Positions 44,449 through 52,929 are shown, numbered from the stretch's first letter. The stretch is 64,000 nt of DNA from WHTX01 sp038255145 (GCA_038255145.1 JBBSLP010000023.1:6597-70596); one strand, 5' to 3'. Notes: generated from the sequence alone by a model not told the origin. Program-made: numbers and translations.

Positions 44449-45813
44449 CTACTTCAGGAAGCCCTCGTAGTTGCGCATCATCAGCTGGCTGTCGATCTGC
44501 TTCATCGTCTCGAGGGCCACGCCCACCGCGATCAGCACCGAGGTACCACCGAACGCCAGCTGCTGGGTGTTGCCCGAGCCGACGTCGAGGACCGTCGAGA
44601 TGAAGAGCGGAGGGAGGAGGGCCACGCCAGCGATGAACAGAGCGCCAGGCAGGGTGATGCGCGACACGATCTTCTGCAGGTGCCGCTCGGTCTGAGGACC
44701 CGGGCGGATGCCCGGGATGAACCCGCCCTGCTTGCGGATGTCGTCCGCCCGCTGCACGGGGTCGAAGCTGATCGCGGTGTAGAAGTACGCGAAGCCGATG
44801 ATCAGCAGGCCATAGAAGCCCAGGTAGAAGAAGCTGGTGTGGTTGACGAGGTTGTCGTTGACCAGCTGTCGGATCTTGTCCCCCCAGCCATCGGAGGGCA
44901 GGAGGTTGGTCAGCAGCACCGGCAGGTACAGCACCGAGCTGGCGAAGATGACGGGGATGACGCCCGACTGGTTGACCTTGAGCGGGATGTAGGTGCTCTG
45001 GCCGCCGTACTGGCGCCGACCCACCACCCGCTTGGGGAACTGGACGGGTATCCGTCGCTGCCCCTGCTCGACGAACACGATGGCCACGAGCAGGAAGACG
45101 AAGAGCAGCATCACGATGCCGAGCTTGAGGTTGCCACCCTCGGCACGGATCTGACCGCCCTGCGAAGGCAAGACGCTCACGACCGAGGTGAACACGATGA
45201 TCGACATGCCGTTGCCGATGCCCCGCTGGGTGACCAGCTCACCCATCCACATGATGAGTGCGGTACCGGCGGTGACGGTGGCGACGATCATGAGCACGCG
45301 CCACACGGTGAAGACCGGCACCAGATCGAACTGCTGCTGGCTCTCGCCGATGAGCGATCCACCACCGTTGTGGAAGAGGAACACCAGGCCCGTGGACTGC
45401 AGGACAGCGATGACCACGGTGAGGTAGCGGGTGTACTGGTTGATCTTCCGCTGCCCGACCGCGCCCTGCTTCTGCAGTTGCTCGATCTTGGGCACCACCA
45501 CGCCGAGGATCTGCAGGATGATCGACGAGGTGATGTAGGGCATGATCCCCAGCGCGAAGATGGCGAACTGGGTGAGCGCCCCTCCGGAGAACAGCTGGAG
45601 GAGGCCGAGGATGCCGCCGCGCTCGGCGTTCGACTTCAGCTGCTGGACAGCGTTGAGGTCGATGCCGGGCGCCGGGATGAACGAGCCGATGCGGTACATC
45701 AGCACGATCAGCAGGGTGAACAGGATCTTGTTCCGCAGGTCGGCGACCCGGAACATGTTGAGCATGCTTCCCAGCCGGAACGTCCGATTGCTGGTGCTCT
45801 GCGTGGCGACCAC
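44449..45813 (-). CDS. secY: Preprotein translocase subunit SecY
   Basis: 454 residues with ten transmembrane segments; the central pore of the Sec channel. NKILFTLLIVLMYRIGSFIP (TM1), the plug region GGALTQFAIFALGIMPYI, the cytoplasmic loop QRRIPVQFPKRVVGRRQYGG that binds ribosome/SecA, and QGGFIPGIRPGPQTE. The GTG at 45813 has AGGAG 8 nt upstream. It is separated from rplO by a strong hairpin, so transcription may be attenuated or restart here. Confidence 0.98.
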   Translation of the reverse strand: MVATQSTSNRTFRLGSMLNMFRVADLRNKILFTLLIVLMYRIGSFIPAPGIDLNAVQQLKSNAERGGILGLLQLFSGGALTQFAIFALGIMPYITSSIILQILGVVVPKIEQLQKQGAVGQRKINQYTRYLTVVIAVLQSTGLVFLFHNGGGSLIGESQQQFDLVPVFTVWRVLMIVATVTAGTALIMWMGELVTQRGIGNGMSIIVFTSVVSVLPSQGGQIRAEGGNLKLGIVMLLFVFLLVAIVFVEQGQRRIPVQFPKRVVGRRQYGGQSTYIPLKVNQSGVIPVIFASSVLYLPVLLTNLLPSDGWGDKIRQLVNDNLVNHTSFFYLGFYGLLIIGFAYFYTAISFDPVQRADDIRKQGGFIPGIRPGPQTERHLQKIVSRITLPGALFIAGVALLPPLFISTVLDVGSGNTQQLAFGGTSVLIAVGVALETMKQIDSQLMMRNYEGFLK

Positions 45814-45851
45814 GACACGGGCTCCTGAAGTTCGTGGGTGTCCGACGGCAC

Positions 45852-45878
45852 GGCCCCCGGCTCGGTGAGCCGGGGGCC
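45852..45878 (-). terminator. Strong hairpin between rplO and secY
   Basis: GGCCCCCGGCTC and GAGCCGGGGGCC form a perfect 12-bp stem with a 3-nt loop. It sits inside the spc gene string, where no end of transcript is usually expected. Possible attenuator or terminator; no U-run. Confidence 0.55.
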
Positions 45879-45901
45879 CGTGCCCAGGTCCTAGCGGTGT
45901 G

Positions 45902-46390
45902 TCAGCGGTTCATGAGAGCGTTGCCGCTCGAGGGGGGACGCCCGTTCCCGAAGGGGGGCGGAAGGATCTCCACGCTACCCCCGGCCGCCGTGATGGCGGC
46001 CTCGGCCGAGCGGGAGACGCCGTGGGCCCGCACCTGCACCGGGCGGGTGAGCTCGCCTCGGCCCAACACCTTGACCAACGCGCCCTTGTGGAGCAGGCCG
46101 ACCTCGTGCAGGGCTTCGGGTGACACCTCGTCGAGCCCCGACTCCTCGAGCACGTCGAGGTTGATGGCCTGGTAAGCCACCCGGAAGGGGTTCTTGAAGC
46201 CTCGCAGCTTGGGGATGCGCCGCTGTAGGGGCATCTGGCCACCCTCGAAGCGGGCGGGGATGGTGCCACGGGCCTTCTGGCCCTTGGTGCCACGGCCAGC
46301 GGTCTTGCCGCCCTTGCCGCTGATGCCTCGACCGACGCGCTTGCGGCGCCGGTTGGAACCCTCGGGCGGGACCAGGTCATGGATGTGCAT
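45902..46390 (-). CDS. rplO: 50S ribosomal protein L15
   Basis: 162 residues. MHIHDLVPPEGSNRRRKRVG, GRGISGKGGKTAGRGTKGQKAR and the KLRGFKNPF segment are diagnostic; VEILPPPFGNGRPP ends the fold. GGAGGT in the last codons of rpmD is its SD, 7 nt before the ATG. Late-assembly 23S binder. Confidence 0.98.
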   Translation of the reverse strand: MHIHDLVPPEGSNRRRKRVGRGISGKGGKTAGRGTKGQKARGTIPARFEGGQMPLQRRIPKLRGFKNPFRVAYQAINLDVLEESGLDEVSPEALHEVGLLHKGALVKVLGRGELTRPVQVRAHGVSRSAEAAITAAGGSVEILPPPFGNGRPPSSGNALMNR

Positions 46391-46392
46391 CG

Positions 46393-46572
46393 TCAGACCT
46401 CCTCGAAGGAGACGAGGTGCGGGACCCGGGCCAGCATGCCCCGGATCTCGGGGCGGTCGGGCAGGGTGTTCGACTTGCCGATGCGGCCGAGGCCGAGGGC
46501 GCGCAGCGTGCCCCGCTGCTTCGGCTTGGTGCCGATGCCAGAACGGACCTGGGTGACGAGGAGCTCAGCCAT
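46393..46572 (-). CDS. rpmD: 50S ribosomal protein L30
   Basis: 59 residues: MAELLVTQVRSGIGTKPKQR, LRALGLGRIGKSNTLPD, IRGMLARVPHLVSFEEV. Typical short bacterial L30. Its ATG shares the A of the rpsE stop (TGATG), so translation is coupled; rplO follows after three bases. Confidence 0.97.
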   Translation of the reverse strand: MAELLVTQVRSGIGTKPKQRGTLRALGLGRIGKSNTLPDRPEIRGMLARVPHLVSFEEV

Positions 46573-47126
46573 CAGCCCTCGCCTCCGACACCGGAGCGCT
46601 CCCGCTGGGTCTCCTGGTAGGCCCTCCACAGACCGACGGGGACGAACTCGTCGGGGTGCAGGCCGCGCAGGCGGGCGATGTCATCGGGCCGCTTCAGCGA
46701 GCTCAGGGCGTTGATCGTGGCCCGGGCGACGTTGATGTGGTTCGACGAGCCGAGGGACTTGCACAGCACGTCGTGCACGCCCGCCTCTTCGAGGATGGCC
46801 CGGGCGGCACCGCCGGCGATGACCCCGGTACCGGGAGCAGCGGGCTTGAGCAGGACCCGACCCGCGTTCCAGATCCCGATGATGGGATGGGTGATGGTGC
46901 TCCCGGCCATGGGGACGGCGAAGAGCCTCTTGCGAGCTTCCTCGGTCCCCTTCTGGATGGCCAGGGGCACTTCTTTGGCCTTGCCGTAGCCGAGGCCAAC
47001 ACGACCGTTGCCGTCACCGAGGACGACGAGGGCGGTGAACGAGAAACGTCGCCCGCCCTTGACCACCTTGGCCACCCGGTTGATGTTGATGACCCGCGAC
47101 TCGCGCAGCTGAGCGTCGTTCGCCAT
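46572..47126 (-). CDS. rpsE: 30S ribosomal protein S5
   Basis: 184 residues from the ATG at 47126. RVININRVAKVVKGGRRFSF (the S5 RNA-binding start), VVLGDGNGRVGLGYGKAKEV and GGAARAILEEAGVHDVLCKS. The residues KGG and RR near the mRNA entrance and spectinomycin pocket are present. Starts five bases after rplR. Confidence 0.98.
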   Translation of the reverse strand: MANDAQLRESRVININRVAKVVKGGRRFSFTALVVLGDGNGRVGLGYGKAKEVPLAIQKGTEEARKRLFAVPMAGSTITHPIIGIWNAGRVLLKPAAPGTGVIAGGAARAILEEAGVHDVLCKSLGSSNHINVARATINALSSLKRPDDIARLRGLHPDEFVPVGLWRAYQETQRERSGVGGEG

Positions 47127-47130
47127 CAGC

Positions 47131-47496
47131 TCACAACTCCAATCCGGCCTCACGGGCCGCGTCAGCGAGGGCGGCGACCCGTCCGTGGTACAGGAACCCG
47201 CCGCGGTCGAAGACCACCCGGGTGACGCCAGCGGCACGGGCGCGCTCAGCGAGGAGCGTGCCCACGGCGCGTGCGGCTTGCACGTTGCTGGTCTGACCGT
47301 CGCGCAGGGCAGGCTCGTGGGTCGAGGCCGCGGCCAGGGTCCGGCCGCCGACGTCGTCGACGAGCTGGGCCTCGATGTGCTTGTTGGAGCGGTACACCGC
47401 CAGGCGGGGGCGCACGGCGGTGCCGGCGACCTTCCTGCGGATGCGCTGGTGCCGGCGGATCCGGCTGTCTCGCTTGTGCTTCGCTGCGTCGCTCAT
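47131..47496 (-). CDS. rplR: 50S ribosomal protein L18
   Basis: 121 residues from the ATG at 47496, one base after the rplF stop. RRHQRIRRKVAGTAVRPRLA, VYRSNKHIEAQLVDD and VVFDRGGFLYHGRVAALADA. Binds 5S rRNA with L5 and L25. An upstream in-frame start inside rplF is rejected because the family starts here. Confidence 0.98.
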   Translation of the reverse strand: MSDAAKHKRDSRIRRHQRIRRKVAGTAVRPRLAVYRSNKHIEAQLVDDVGGRTLAAASTHEPALRDGQTSNVQAARAVGTLLAERARAAGVTRVVFDRGGFLYHGRVAALADAAREAGLEL

Positions 47497-47497
47497 G

Positions 47498-48037
47498 TCA
47501 CTTCCCGGTCTTGCCGGCCTTGCGGATGACGCGCTCACCTGCGTACCGGATGCCCTTGCCCTTGTAGGGCTCGGGCTTTCGAACGGCCCGGATGTTGGCG
47601 GCCACCTGGCCTACCTGGTGCTTGCTGATGCCCACCACCGTGACCCGGGTGGGCGCGGGAACCTCGAAGGTGATGCCCTCGGGCGCCTCGATGTGCACGG
47701 CGTGCGAGTAGCCGACGGCCAGCTCGAGCTTGTCGGCGCCCTGGGCGGTGGCCCGGTAACCGACACCGACGATCTCCAGCTCGCGACGGAAGCCCTCGGA
47801 GACGCCGAGCACGAGGTTGTTGATCAGGGTGCGGCTCAGGCCGTGCAGCGAACGGCTGGACCGCTCGTCGTCGATGCGCTCGACGATGACGGTACCGCCC
47901 TCCTGGCGAGCCGAGATGGCCAGGGGCAGCTCATGGCTGAGCGTGCCCTTGGGGCCCTTGACCGAGACCACCTGGCCGTCGATCGAGACCTCGACCCCGG
48001 CCGGGACGGGGATGGGTGACTTGCCGATGCGTGACAT
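47498..48037 (-). CDS. rplF: 50S ribosomal protein L6
   Basis: 179 residues. MSRIGKSPIPVPAGVEVSID, VKGPKGTLSHELP, and the second repeat's YSHAVHIEAPEGITFEVPAP and ISKHQVGQVAANIRAVRKPE with the conserved PYKGKGIRY. Near the sarcin-ricin loop. Ten bases after rpsH. Confidence 0.99.
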   Translation of the reverse strand: MSRIGKSPIPVPAGVEVSIDGQVVSVKGPKGTLSHELPLAISARQEGGTVIVERIDDERSSRSLHGLSRTLINNLVLGVSEGFRRELEIVGVGYRATAQGADKLELAVGYSHAVHIEAPEGITFEVPAPTRVTVVGISKHQVGQVAANIRAVRKPEPYKGKGIRYAGERVIRKAGKTGK

Positions 48038-48047
48038 CAGGCCTCCC

Positions 48048-48452
48048 TCACCACACGTAGCAGAGGATCTCGCCGCCCACGCGGCGCTTGCGCGCCTCGC
48101 GATCGGTCATGAGACCCAAGTTGGTGGACAGGACGGCGACGCCGAGGCCACCGAGGACACGAGGGATCTCGTCGGCCTTGGTGTACACGCGCAGCCCGGG
48201 CTTGGAGATCCGTCGGATCCCCGAGATCGTGCGCTGCCGCTCAGGCGAGTACTTCAGCTCGATCAACAGCGAGTTACCGGGCTTGTCGGTCGCCGGTTCG
48301 ACGCTGAAGCCCGTGATGTAGCCCTCCTTCTGGAGGACTGCAGCCAGGGACTCCTTGACCTTCGAGGAAGGCATCCGGACATCGTCGTGCATGGCAACGT
48401 TGGCGTTGCGAATGCGCGTCAGCATGTCGGCGATGGGATCGGTCATCGACAC
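48048..48452 (-). CDS. rpsH: 30S ribosomal protein S8
   Basis: 134 residues. MTDPIADMLTRIRNANVAMH, then PSSKVKESLAAVLQKEGYI and the C-terminal GVAVLSTNLGLMTDREARKR. A GTG at 48452 with GAGG 8 nt upstream is used; an ATG two codons later is an equal alternative. In E. coli S8 represses the spc operon by binding near rplE. Confidence 0.97.
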   Translation of the reverse strand: MSMTDPIADMLTRIRNANVAMHDDVRMPSSKVKESLAAVLQKEGYITGFSVEPATDKPGNSLLIELKYSPERQRTISGIRRISKPGLRVYTKADEIPRVLGGLGVAVLSTNLGLMTDREARKRRVGGEILCYVW

Positions 48453-48465
48453 GTGCGCAACCTCC

Positions 48466-48651
48466 TCACCAGCTCGCCTTCGTCACGCCGGGAACTTCGC
48501 CGGCGTGCGTCATCTGCCGGAGGCACACCCGGCACAGCGTGAACTTCCGGAACACGGCCCGGGGGCGGCCACAGCGCCGGCAGCGCGTGTAGCCCCGAAC
48601 CTTGAACTTCGGCTTGCGCTGCTGCTTCTCGATCAGCGCTTTCTTGGCCAT
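48466..48651 (-). CDS. rpsN: 30S ribosomal protein S14 type Z
   Basis: 61 residues. Cys24, Cys27, Cys40 and Cys43 (CRRC and CRVC) form the zinc ribbon of the short, type-Z S14. MAKKALIEKQQRKPKFKVRG and RQMTHAGEVPGVTKASW complete it. Position between rplE and rpsH is standard. Confidence 0.98.
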   Translation of the reverse strand: MAKKALIEKQQRKPKFKVRGYTRCRRCGRPRAVFRKFTLCRVCLRQMTHAGEVPGVTKASW

Positions 48652-48733
48652 CCCTAAGCTCCAACCTCTGAGCGCGGAGGGGCGCTCGTCAACTCGTGCG
48701 ACTCGCGCCGTGACCGGCGCCGGGACTCGACCA

Positions 48734-49312
48734 TCACTGGCCTTCCTTGCGGAAGGGGAACCCGAACGCATCGAGGAGGGCCTTGCCCTCGGCGTTGGTC
48801 CGGGCCGAGGTGACGATCGTGATGTCCATGCCGCGAACGACATCGACGCGGTCGTAATCGACCTCGGGGAAGATCAACTGCTCGGTGACGCCGAAGGTGT
48901 AGTTGCCCCGGCCGTCGAAGGCACGGGGGTTCAGACCCCGGAAGTCACGGATGCGGGGGATGGCCAGGCTGGTGAGCCGGTCGAAGAACTCCCACATCCG
49001 GTTGCCCCGCAGCGTCACCCGCACGCCGATGGCGTTGCCCTGGCGCAGCTTGAAGCCGGCGATGGACTTCTTGGCCCGGGTGATGACCGGCTTCTGGCCG
49101 GTGATGGCCGTGAGGTCGGCCACCGCACCCTCGATGAGCTTGGGCTGCTGCAACGCCGCGCCCACACCCATGTTGATGACGATCTTCTCGAAGCGGGGCA
49201 CCATCATCACGTTGGGCAGCTCGAGGCTGTTCTTCAGCTGGGCCCGCAGCTCGCTGTCGTAGCGGGTCTTGAGCCGGGGTACGGAGCGCGTCGGCGTGTC
49301 AACGGCCGTCAC
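48734..49312 (-). CDS. rplE: 50S ribosomal protein L5
   Basis: 192 residues with a GTG start overlapping the rplX stop by 4 nt. LKNSLELPNVMMVPRFEKIV, NMGVGAALQQPKLIEGAV, the P-site loop LRQGNAIGVRVTLRGNRMWE and FPEVDYDRVDVVRGMDITIV. Binds 5S rRNA. An 81-bp gap before rpsN shows no gene. Confidence 0.98.
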   Translation of the reverse strand: MTAVDTPTRSVPRLKTRYDSELRAQLKNSLELPNVMMVPRFEKIVINMGVGAALQQPKLIEGAVADLTAITGQKPVITRAKKSIAGFKLRQGNAIGVRVTLRGNRMWEFFDRLTSLAIPRIRDFRGLNPRAFDGRGNYTFGVTEQLIFPEVDYDRVDVVRGMDITIVTSARTNAEGKALLDAFGFPFRKEGQ

Positions 49313-49617
49313 AGCTCATCTCCCGTGCGCTTGCAGATCCGCAACTTGTTTCCCTCGCCGTCGAAGCGGTAGCCGACGCGGGTCGGCTTGCCGTCCTTGG
49401 GGTTGATGACCGCGACGTTCGATGCGTCGATGGGCATCACCTTGTCGATGATCCCGCCTGGCGAACCCGCCTGCTTGGACTTGGTGTGGCGACGGGCGAT
49501 GTTCACGCCCTCGACCACGACCTTGCCCGCGCTGGGCAGCACCTTGAGCACGACGCCCTCGGTACCACGGTCCTTGCCGGCGAGCACCTTGACGCGGTCG
49601 CCCTTCTTGACCTTCAT
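49309..49617 (-). CDS. rplX: 50S ribosomal protein L24
   Basis: 102 residues from the ATG at 49617. The KOW motif KKGDRVKVLAGKDRGTEGVV, VEGVNIARRHTKSKQ and DGKPTRVGYRFDGEGNKLR. Assembly initiator binding the 5' end of 23S rRNA. Overlaps rplE by 4 nt and follows rplN by 25 bp with GGAGG ahead of it. Confidence 0.98.
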   Translation of the reverse strand: MKVKKGDRVKVLAGKDRGTEGVVLKVLPSAGKVVVEGVNIARRHTKSKQAGSPGGIIDKVMPIDASNVAVINPKDGKPTRVGYRFDGEGNKLRICKRTGDEL

Positions 49618-49642
49618 GACCACACCTCCCGCGCCCGGGCCA

Positions 49643-50011
49643 TCACAGCACCTCCGGTGCCAGCGACACGATGCGCATGAACCGCTTGTCCCGCAGCTCA
49701 CGACCCACGGGGCCGAAGATGCGGGTGCCACGGGGCTGCATCTGATCGTTGATCAGCACCGCAGCGTTCTCGTCGAAGCGGATGTACGAGCCGTCGGCCC
49801 GGCGCCGCTCCTTCTTGGTGCGAACGACGACGCACTTGACGACGTCACCCCGCTTCACCGAAGCGCCGGGGATGGCGTCCTTGACGGTGGCGACGAAGAT
49901 GTCGCCGATCCCTGCATAGCGTCGGCGGGTACCGCCGAGCACGCGGATGCAAAGCACCTCGCGGGCCCCGCTGTTGTCCGCCACGCGTAGACGTGACTCC
50001 TGCTGGATCAA
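49643..50011 (-). CDS. rplN: 50S ribosomal protein L14
   Basis: 122 residues. MIQQESRLRVADNSGAREVL, KRGDVVKCVVVRTKKERRR and the ending RIFGPVGRELRDKRFMRIVS are diagnostic. The start codon is TTG, overlapping the rpsQ stop by 4 nt (TTGA); the weak codon may set its level through coupling. Binds beside L19 at the subunit interface. Confidence 0.98.
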   Translation of the reverse strand: MIQQESRLRVADNSGAREVLCIRVLGGTRRRYAGIGDIFVATVKDAIPGASVKRGDVVKCVVVRTKKERRRADGSYIRFDENAAVLINDQMQPRGTRIFGPVGRELRDKRFMRIVSLAPEVL

Positions 50012-50307
50012 CGTGCACGCTCCAGGACTTCCAGCACCCGCCAGCGCTTCAGCTTCGACATCGGCCTGGTCTCCTGGACCCGAACGCGGTCACCCACGGT
50101 CAGGTTGTTCTCCGGGTCGTGCACGTAGAGCTTCTTGTTGCGCTGCAGGGTCTTGTTGTAGCGGGGGTGGCGCACGCGGGACGTGATGCGGACGACGGCG
50201 GTCTTCTCCATGCCGATCGAGACCACGATGCCTTCGCGCACCTTGCGGTTGTTCGAGCGGGCGTCTTCTTCGACGACCCCCGCCTCGTTGGTCACCTCGT
50301 CAGCCAT
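50008..50307 (-). CDS. rpsQ: 30S ribosomal protein S17
   Basis: 99 residues. An N-terminal acidic extension of about 20 residues (ADEVTNEAGVVEEDARS) precedes the OB fold: REGIVVSIGMEKTAVVRITS, HPRYNKTLQRNKKLYVHDPE and VGDRVRVQETRPMSKLKRW. Its ATG shares a base with the rpmC stop (TGATG). Confidence 0.98.
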   Translation of the reverse strand: MADEVTNEAGVVEEDARSNNRKVREGIVVSIGMEKTAVVRITSRVRHPRYNKTLQRNKKLYVHDPENNLTVGDRVRVQETRPMSKLKRWRVLEVLERAR

Positions 50308-50522
50308 CAGCTGACCTCCTGCGCTTCGGCGGCGGCGATCTCGAGAGCACGGATGCGGGTGAGCATCCGAGCCACCTCGCGTCGTACCTCACCCATGCGC
50401 CGGTAGTTCGACAGCTGGCCGGTGGCGTTCTGGAAGCGGAGCTTGAACAGCTCCTCCTTCGCCTCGGCCAGCTTGGTGATGAGCTCCTGGGGCGTCAGGC
50501 CCTCGACGGATGAGCGGGCCAT
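50307..50522 (-). CDS. rpmC: 50S ribosomal protein L29
   Basis: 71 residues: two helices, LTPQELITKLAEAKEELFKL and GQLSNYRRMGEVRREVARML with the conserved LRFQNATGQL between. Sits at the exit tunnel near the SRP and trigger-factor site. Shares one base each with the rplP stop and the rpsQ start. Confidence 0.97.
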   Translation of the reverse strand: MARSSVEGLTPQELITKLAEAKEELFKLRFQNATGQLSNYRRMGEVRREVARMLTRIRALEIAAAEAQEVS

Positions 50523-50938
50523 CAGAAGGACTCCTCACGCGTCACGAAGCGGGCCTTGATGGGCAGCTTCTGGATGGCGCGCTCGATGGCGTCCTTGGCG
50601 ATCTTGCCATCGGGGTAGCGCAGCTCGAACAGCACCCGACCGGGACGGACGACGGCGACCCACTTCTCGGGGCTGCCCTTGCCGGAGCCCATGCGGGTCT
50701 CCGCCGGCTTGGCCGTGATCGGCTTGTCGGGGAAGACGTTGATCCACACCTTGCCACCACGACGGATGTGGCGGGTCATGGCGATCCGGGCGGCTTCGAT
50801 CTGGCGAGCCGTGATCCATCCGGGCTCGAGGGCCTGGATGCCGTAGTCACCGAACGAGAGCTCGGTGCCACCCTTCGAATCCCCGGTCAGGCGGCCGCGC
50901 TGCTGCTTGCGGTGCTTGACCTTCTTGGGCATCAACAT
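50522..50938 (-). CDS. rplP: 50S ribosomal protein L16
   Basis: 138 residues. MLMPKKVKHRKQQRGRLTG, RQIEAARIAMTRHIRRGGKV, FPDKPITAKPAETRMGSGKG and GRVLFELRYPDGKIAKDAIE. Located near the A-site tRNA elbow. A second ATG two codons in is equally possible. Three bases after rpsC. Confidence 0.98.
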   Translation of the reverse strand: MLMPKKVKHRKQQRGRLTGDSKGGTELSFGDYGIQALEPGWITARQIEAARIAMTRHIRRGGKVWINVFPDKPITAKPAETRMGSGKGSPEKWVAVVRPGRVLFELRYPDGKIAKDAIERAIQKLPIKARFVTREESF

Positions 50939-50940
50939 GA

Positions 50941-51903
50941 TCAGTCGTCCCCCATCCGGAAGTGCGGGGTCTCGTTCTGGGCCCGGGTGGAACGCTCGAT
51001 CTCTTCTTCCTCGGCGAGGAGGCGCTCGAACTCGGGATCGGCGTTCTTCAGCAGGGGCTGCACGGCCTCGGCCGGGGCCTCTTCATCACCAGGCGCAGCC
51101 ACGGGCGCATCGCCGGTGGCCTCGGCCGGCGGCGGAGCCTCGACGGGGGTCGGACGACGACGCTGAGCCGCCGAGGACGAGACCACCCGGCGGGGACGAC
51201 CGGCGGCGCCGGCGGTCTCGCCGACGGCCATGGCCGCCTCCTTGGCTATCTTGTCGTCAGCCGCAGCCTTGTAGGGCAGGATGTCGCCCTTGTAGAGCCA
51301 CACCTTGACCCCGACGCGCCCCGACGTCGTCTTCGCTTCACGGAAGCCGTAGTCGACGTCGGCGCGGAGAGTGTGCAGGGGGACCCGGCCCTCGCGGTAC
51401 CACTCGGTGCGGGCCATCTCGGCTCCACCCAGGCGACCGGAGCACTGGACCCGGATGCCGAGCGCGCCGGCCTTCTGCGCGTTCTGCACAGCCCGCTTCA
51501 TGGCCCGTCGGAAGGCGACGCGACCGGCGAGCTGATCAGCGACGCCCTGGGCGATCAGGGCAGCGTCGAGCTCAGGCTGCTTGATCTCCTGGATGTTGAG
51601 CTGGACCTTGGCGTTGCCGGTGATCTTGGCCAGCCCAGCCCGAAGGCGGTCGGCCTCGGTCCCGCGCCGGCCGATCACGATGCCCGGACGAGCCGTGTGG
51701 ACGTCGACGCGGAGCCGGTCACGGGTGCGCTCGACCTCGACCCGGGAGATGGCCGCGTGGGGCATCTGGGTCATGAGGTAGTTGCGGACCCGCCAGTCCT
51801 CGATGACGTAGTCGCTGTACTGCTTGCGATCGGCGAACCAGCGGGACTTCCAGTCCGTGGTGATGCCGAGGCGGAAGCCGTAGGGGTTGACCTTCTGTCC
51901 CAT
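50941..51903 (-). CDS. rpsC: 30S ribosomal protein S3 with long C-terminal tail
   Basis: 320 residues; E. coli S3 has 233. MGQKVNPYGFRLGITTDWKS, the KH domain VHTARPGIVIGRRGTEADRL and the C-terminal S3 domain RVGVKVWLYKGDILPYK end near residue 217. About 100 further residues are first basic (RPRRVVSSSAAQRRRP), then Glu-rich, ending AQNETPHFRMGDD. Tails on S3 are common in actinobacteria, but this is at the long end. Shares one base with the rplV stop. Confidence 0.98.
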   Translation of the reverse strand: MGQKVNPYGFRLGITTDWKSRWFADRKQYSDYVIEDWRVRNYLMTQMPHAAISRVEVERTRDRLRVDVHTARPGIVIGRRGTEADRLRAGLAKITGNAKVQLNIQEIKQPELDAALIAQGVADQLAGRVAFRRAMKRAVQNAQKAGALGIRVQCSGRLGGAEMARTEWYREGRVPLHTLRADVDYGFREAKTTSGRVGVKVWLYKGDILPYKAAADDKIAKEAAMAVGETAGAAGRPRRVVSSSAAQRRRPTPVEAPPPAEATGDAPVAAPGDEEAPAEAVQPLLKNADPEFERLLAEEEEIERSTRAQNETPHFRMGDD

Positions 51904-52637
51904 CAGCGCTCGCTCTCTGGGTCGTCGCTGTCTGCCGCGGCGTCCGCTGCCGGGTCGCCCTCGGCGTCGTCGTCGGCTGCGGTCGTCTCGTCGGCGTCGG
52001 TGTTCTCGTCGGCTTCGGTCGTCTCGGCCACCGGGATGACCGAATCAGCCTCGACCCCGGCGTCATCACCGACGATCACCGCATCAGCGGCGTCTTCGAG
52101 GGCGTCCTCGTCCGCAGGCGCCTCGACCAGGGGGGTCGTCTCGGCGCGGCTGCCGGCGACGCGACGGCGACGGGACTCGGCCGACGTCTGCGTGGCCCGC
52201 CCACTGCGGCTGGCCGAGCGGGCGGCATCACGGGCCCGGACGCGCTCGAGCTGCTCGTCGGCCTGGCGGCTGACCACGATGGTCAGGTGCATGGTGCGCT
52301 TGCGGATACGGGTGGCCCGACCTCGGGCCCGGGGGCGCCAACGCTTGAGCGTGGGACCCTCGTCGGCGTAGCAGGCCGAGACGTACAGCTCATCGATCGT
52401 CTCGCCGTCGTTGTTCACGGCGTTGGCCACGGCCGAAGCCAGGCACTTGCCGATCACGTCGGCCGAGCCGCGCTCGGTGTACTGCAGGATCTCGGCGGCC
52501 CGCTGCACGGTCTCGCCGCGGATGAGGTCGAGGACCACACGGGCCTTCCACGCCGACATGCGGGAGTACCGCACGCGGGCACGGGTGCCGGGCTTCTCGT
52601 TGGTCTTGTCCGGGGCGATGGAACCAGCGGTCTTCAT
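51903..52637 (-). CDS. rplV: 50S ribosomal protein L22 with a 110-residue extension
   Basis: 244 residues against about 110-130 usual. The core (about 10-125) shows ARVRYSRMSAWKARVVLDLI, AVANAVNNDGETIDELYVSA and the tunnel hairpin TLKRWRPRARGRATRIRKRT. Beyond it come a basic helix-like ADEQLERVRARDAARSASRS and then about 85 very acidic residues rich in Asp, Glu, Ala and Thr (DADETTAADDDAEGDPAADA). The tail starts on the solvent side of the subunit. Its ATG overlaps the rpsS stop by 4 nt. Confidence 0.97.
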   Translation of the reverse strand: MKTAGSIAPDKTNEKPGTRARVRYSRMSAWKARVVLDLIRGETVQRAAEILQYTERGSADVIGKCLASAVANAVNNDGETIDELYVSACYADEGPTLKRWRPRARGRATRIRKRTMHLTIVVSRQADEQLERVRARDAARSASRSGRATQTSAESRRRRVAGSRAETTPLVEAPADEDALEDAADAVIVGDDAGVEADSVIPVAETTEADENTDADETTAADDDAEGDPAADAAADSDDPESER

Positions 52638-52918
52638 CGTCGGCCCCGGGCCTGCTTCTCCTGTCCGGCGTGGTACCGGAAGGTGCGGGTGGGGGCGAAC
52701 TCGCCCAACTTGTGGCCCACCATCGACTCGGTCACGTACACGGGCACGTGCTTGCGCCCGTCGTGGACGGCGATGGTGTGACCCACCATGTCAGGGATGA
52801 TCGTGGAGCGGCGTGACCAGGTCTTGATCACCCGCTTCTCGTTCTTGGCGTTGAGGTCGTCGATCTTCTTCAACAGGTGATCGTCGACGAAGGGGCCCTT
52901 CTTGAGGCTCCGGGGCAT
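52634..52918 (-). CDS. rpsS: 30S ribosomal protein S19
   Basis: 94 residues. MPRSLKKGPFVDDHLLKKID, VIKTWSRRSTIIPDMVGHTI and YVTESMVGHKLGEFAPTRTF. Head protein that pairs with S13. Eleven bases after rplB; overlaps rplV. Confidence 0.99.
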   Translation of the reverse strand: MPRSLKKGPFVDDHLLKKIDDLNAKNEKRVIKTWSRRSTIIPDMVGHTIAVHDGRKHVPVYVTESMVGHKLGEFAPTRTFRYHAGQEKQARGRR

Positions 52919-52929
52919 CGTCCTACCTC

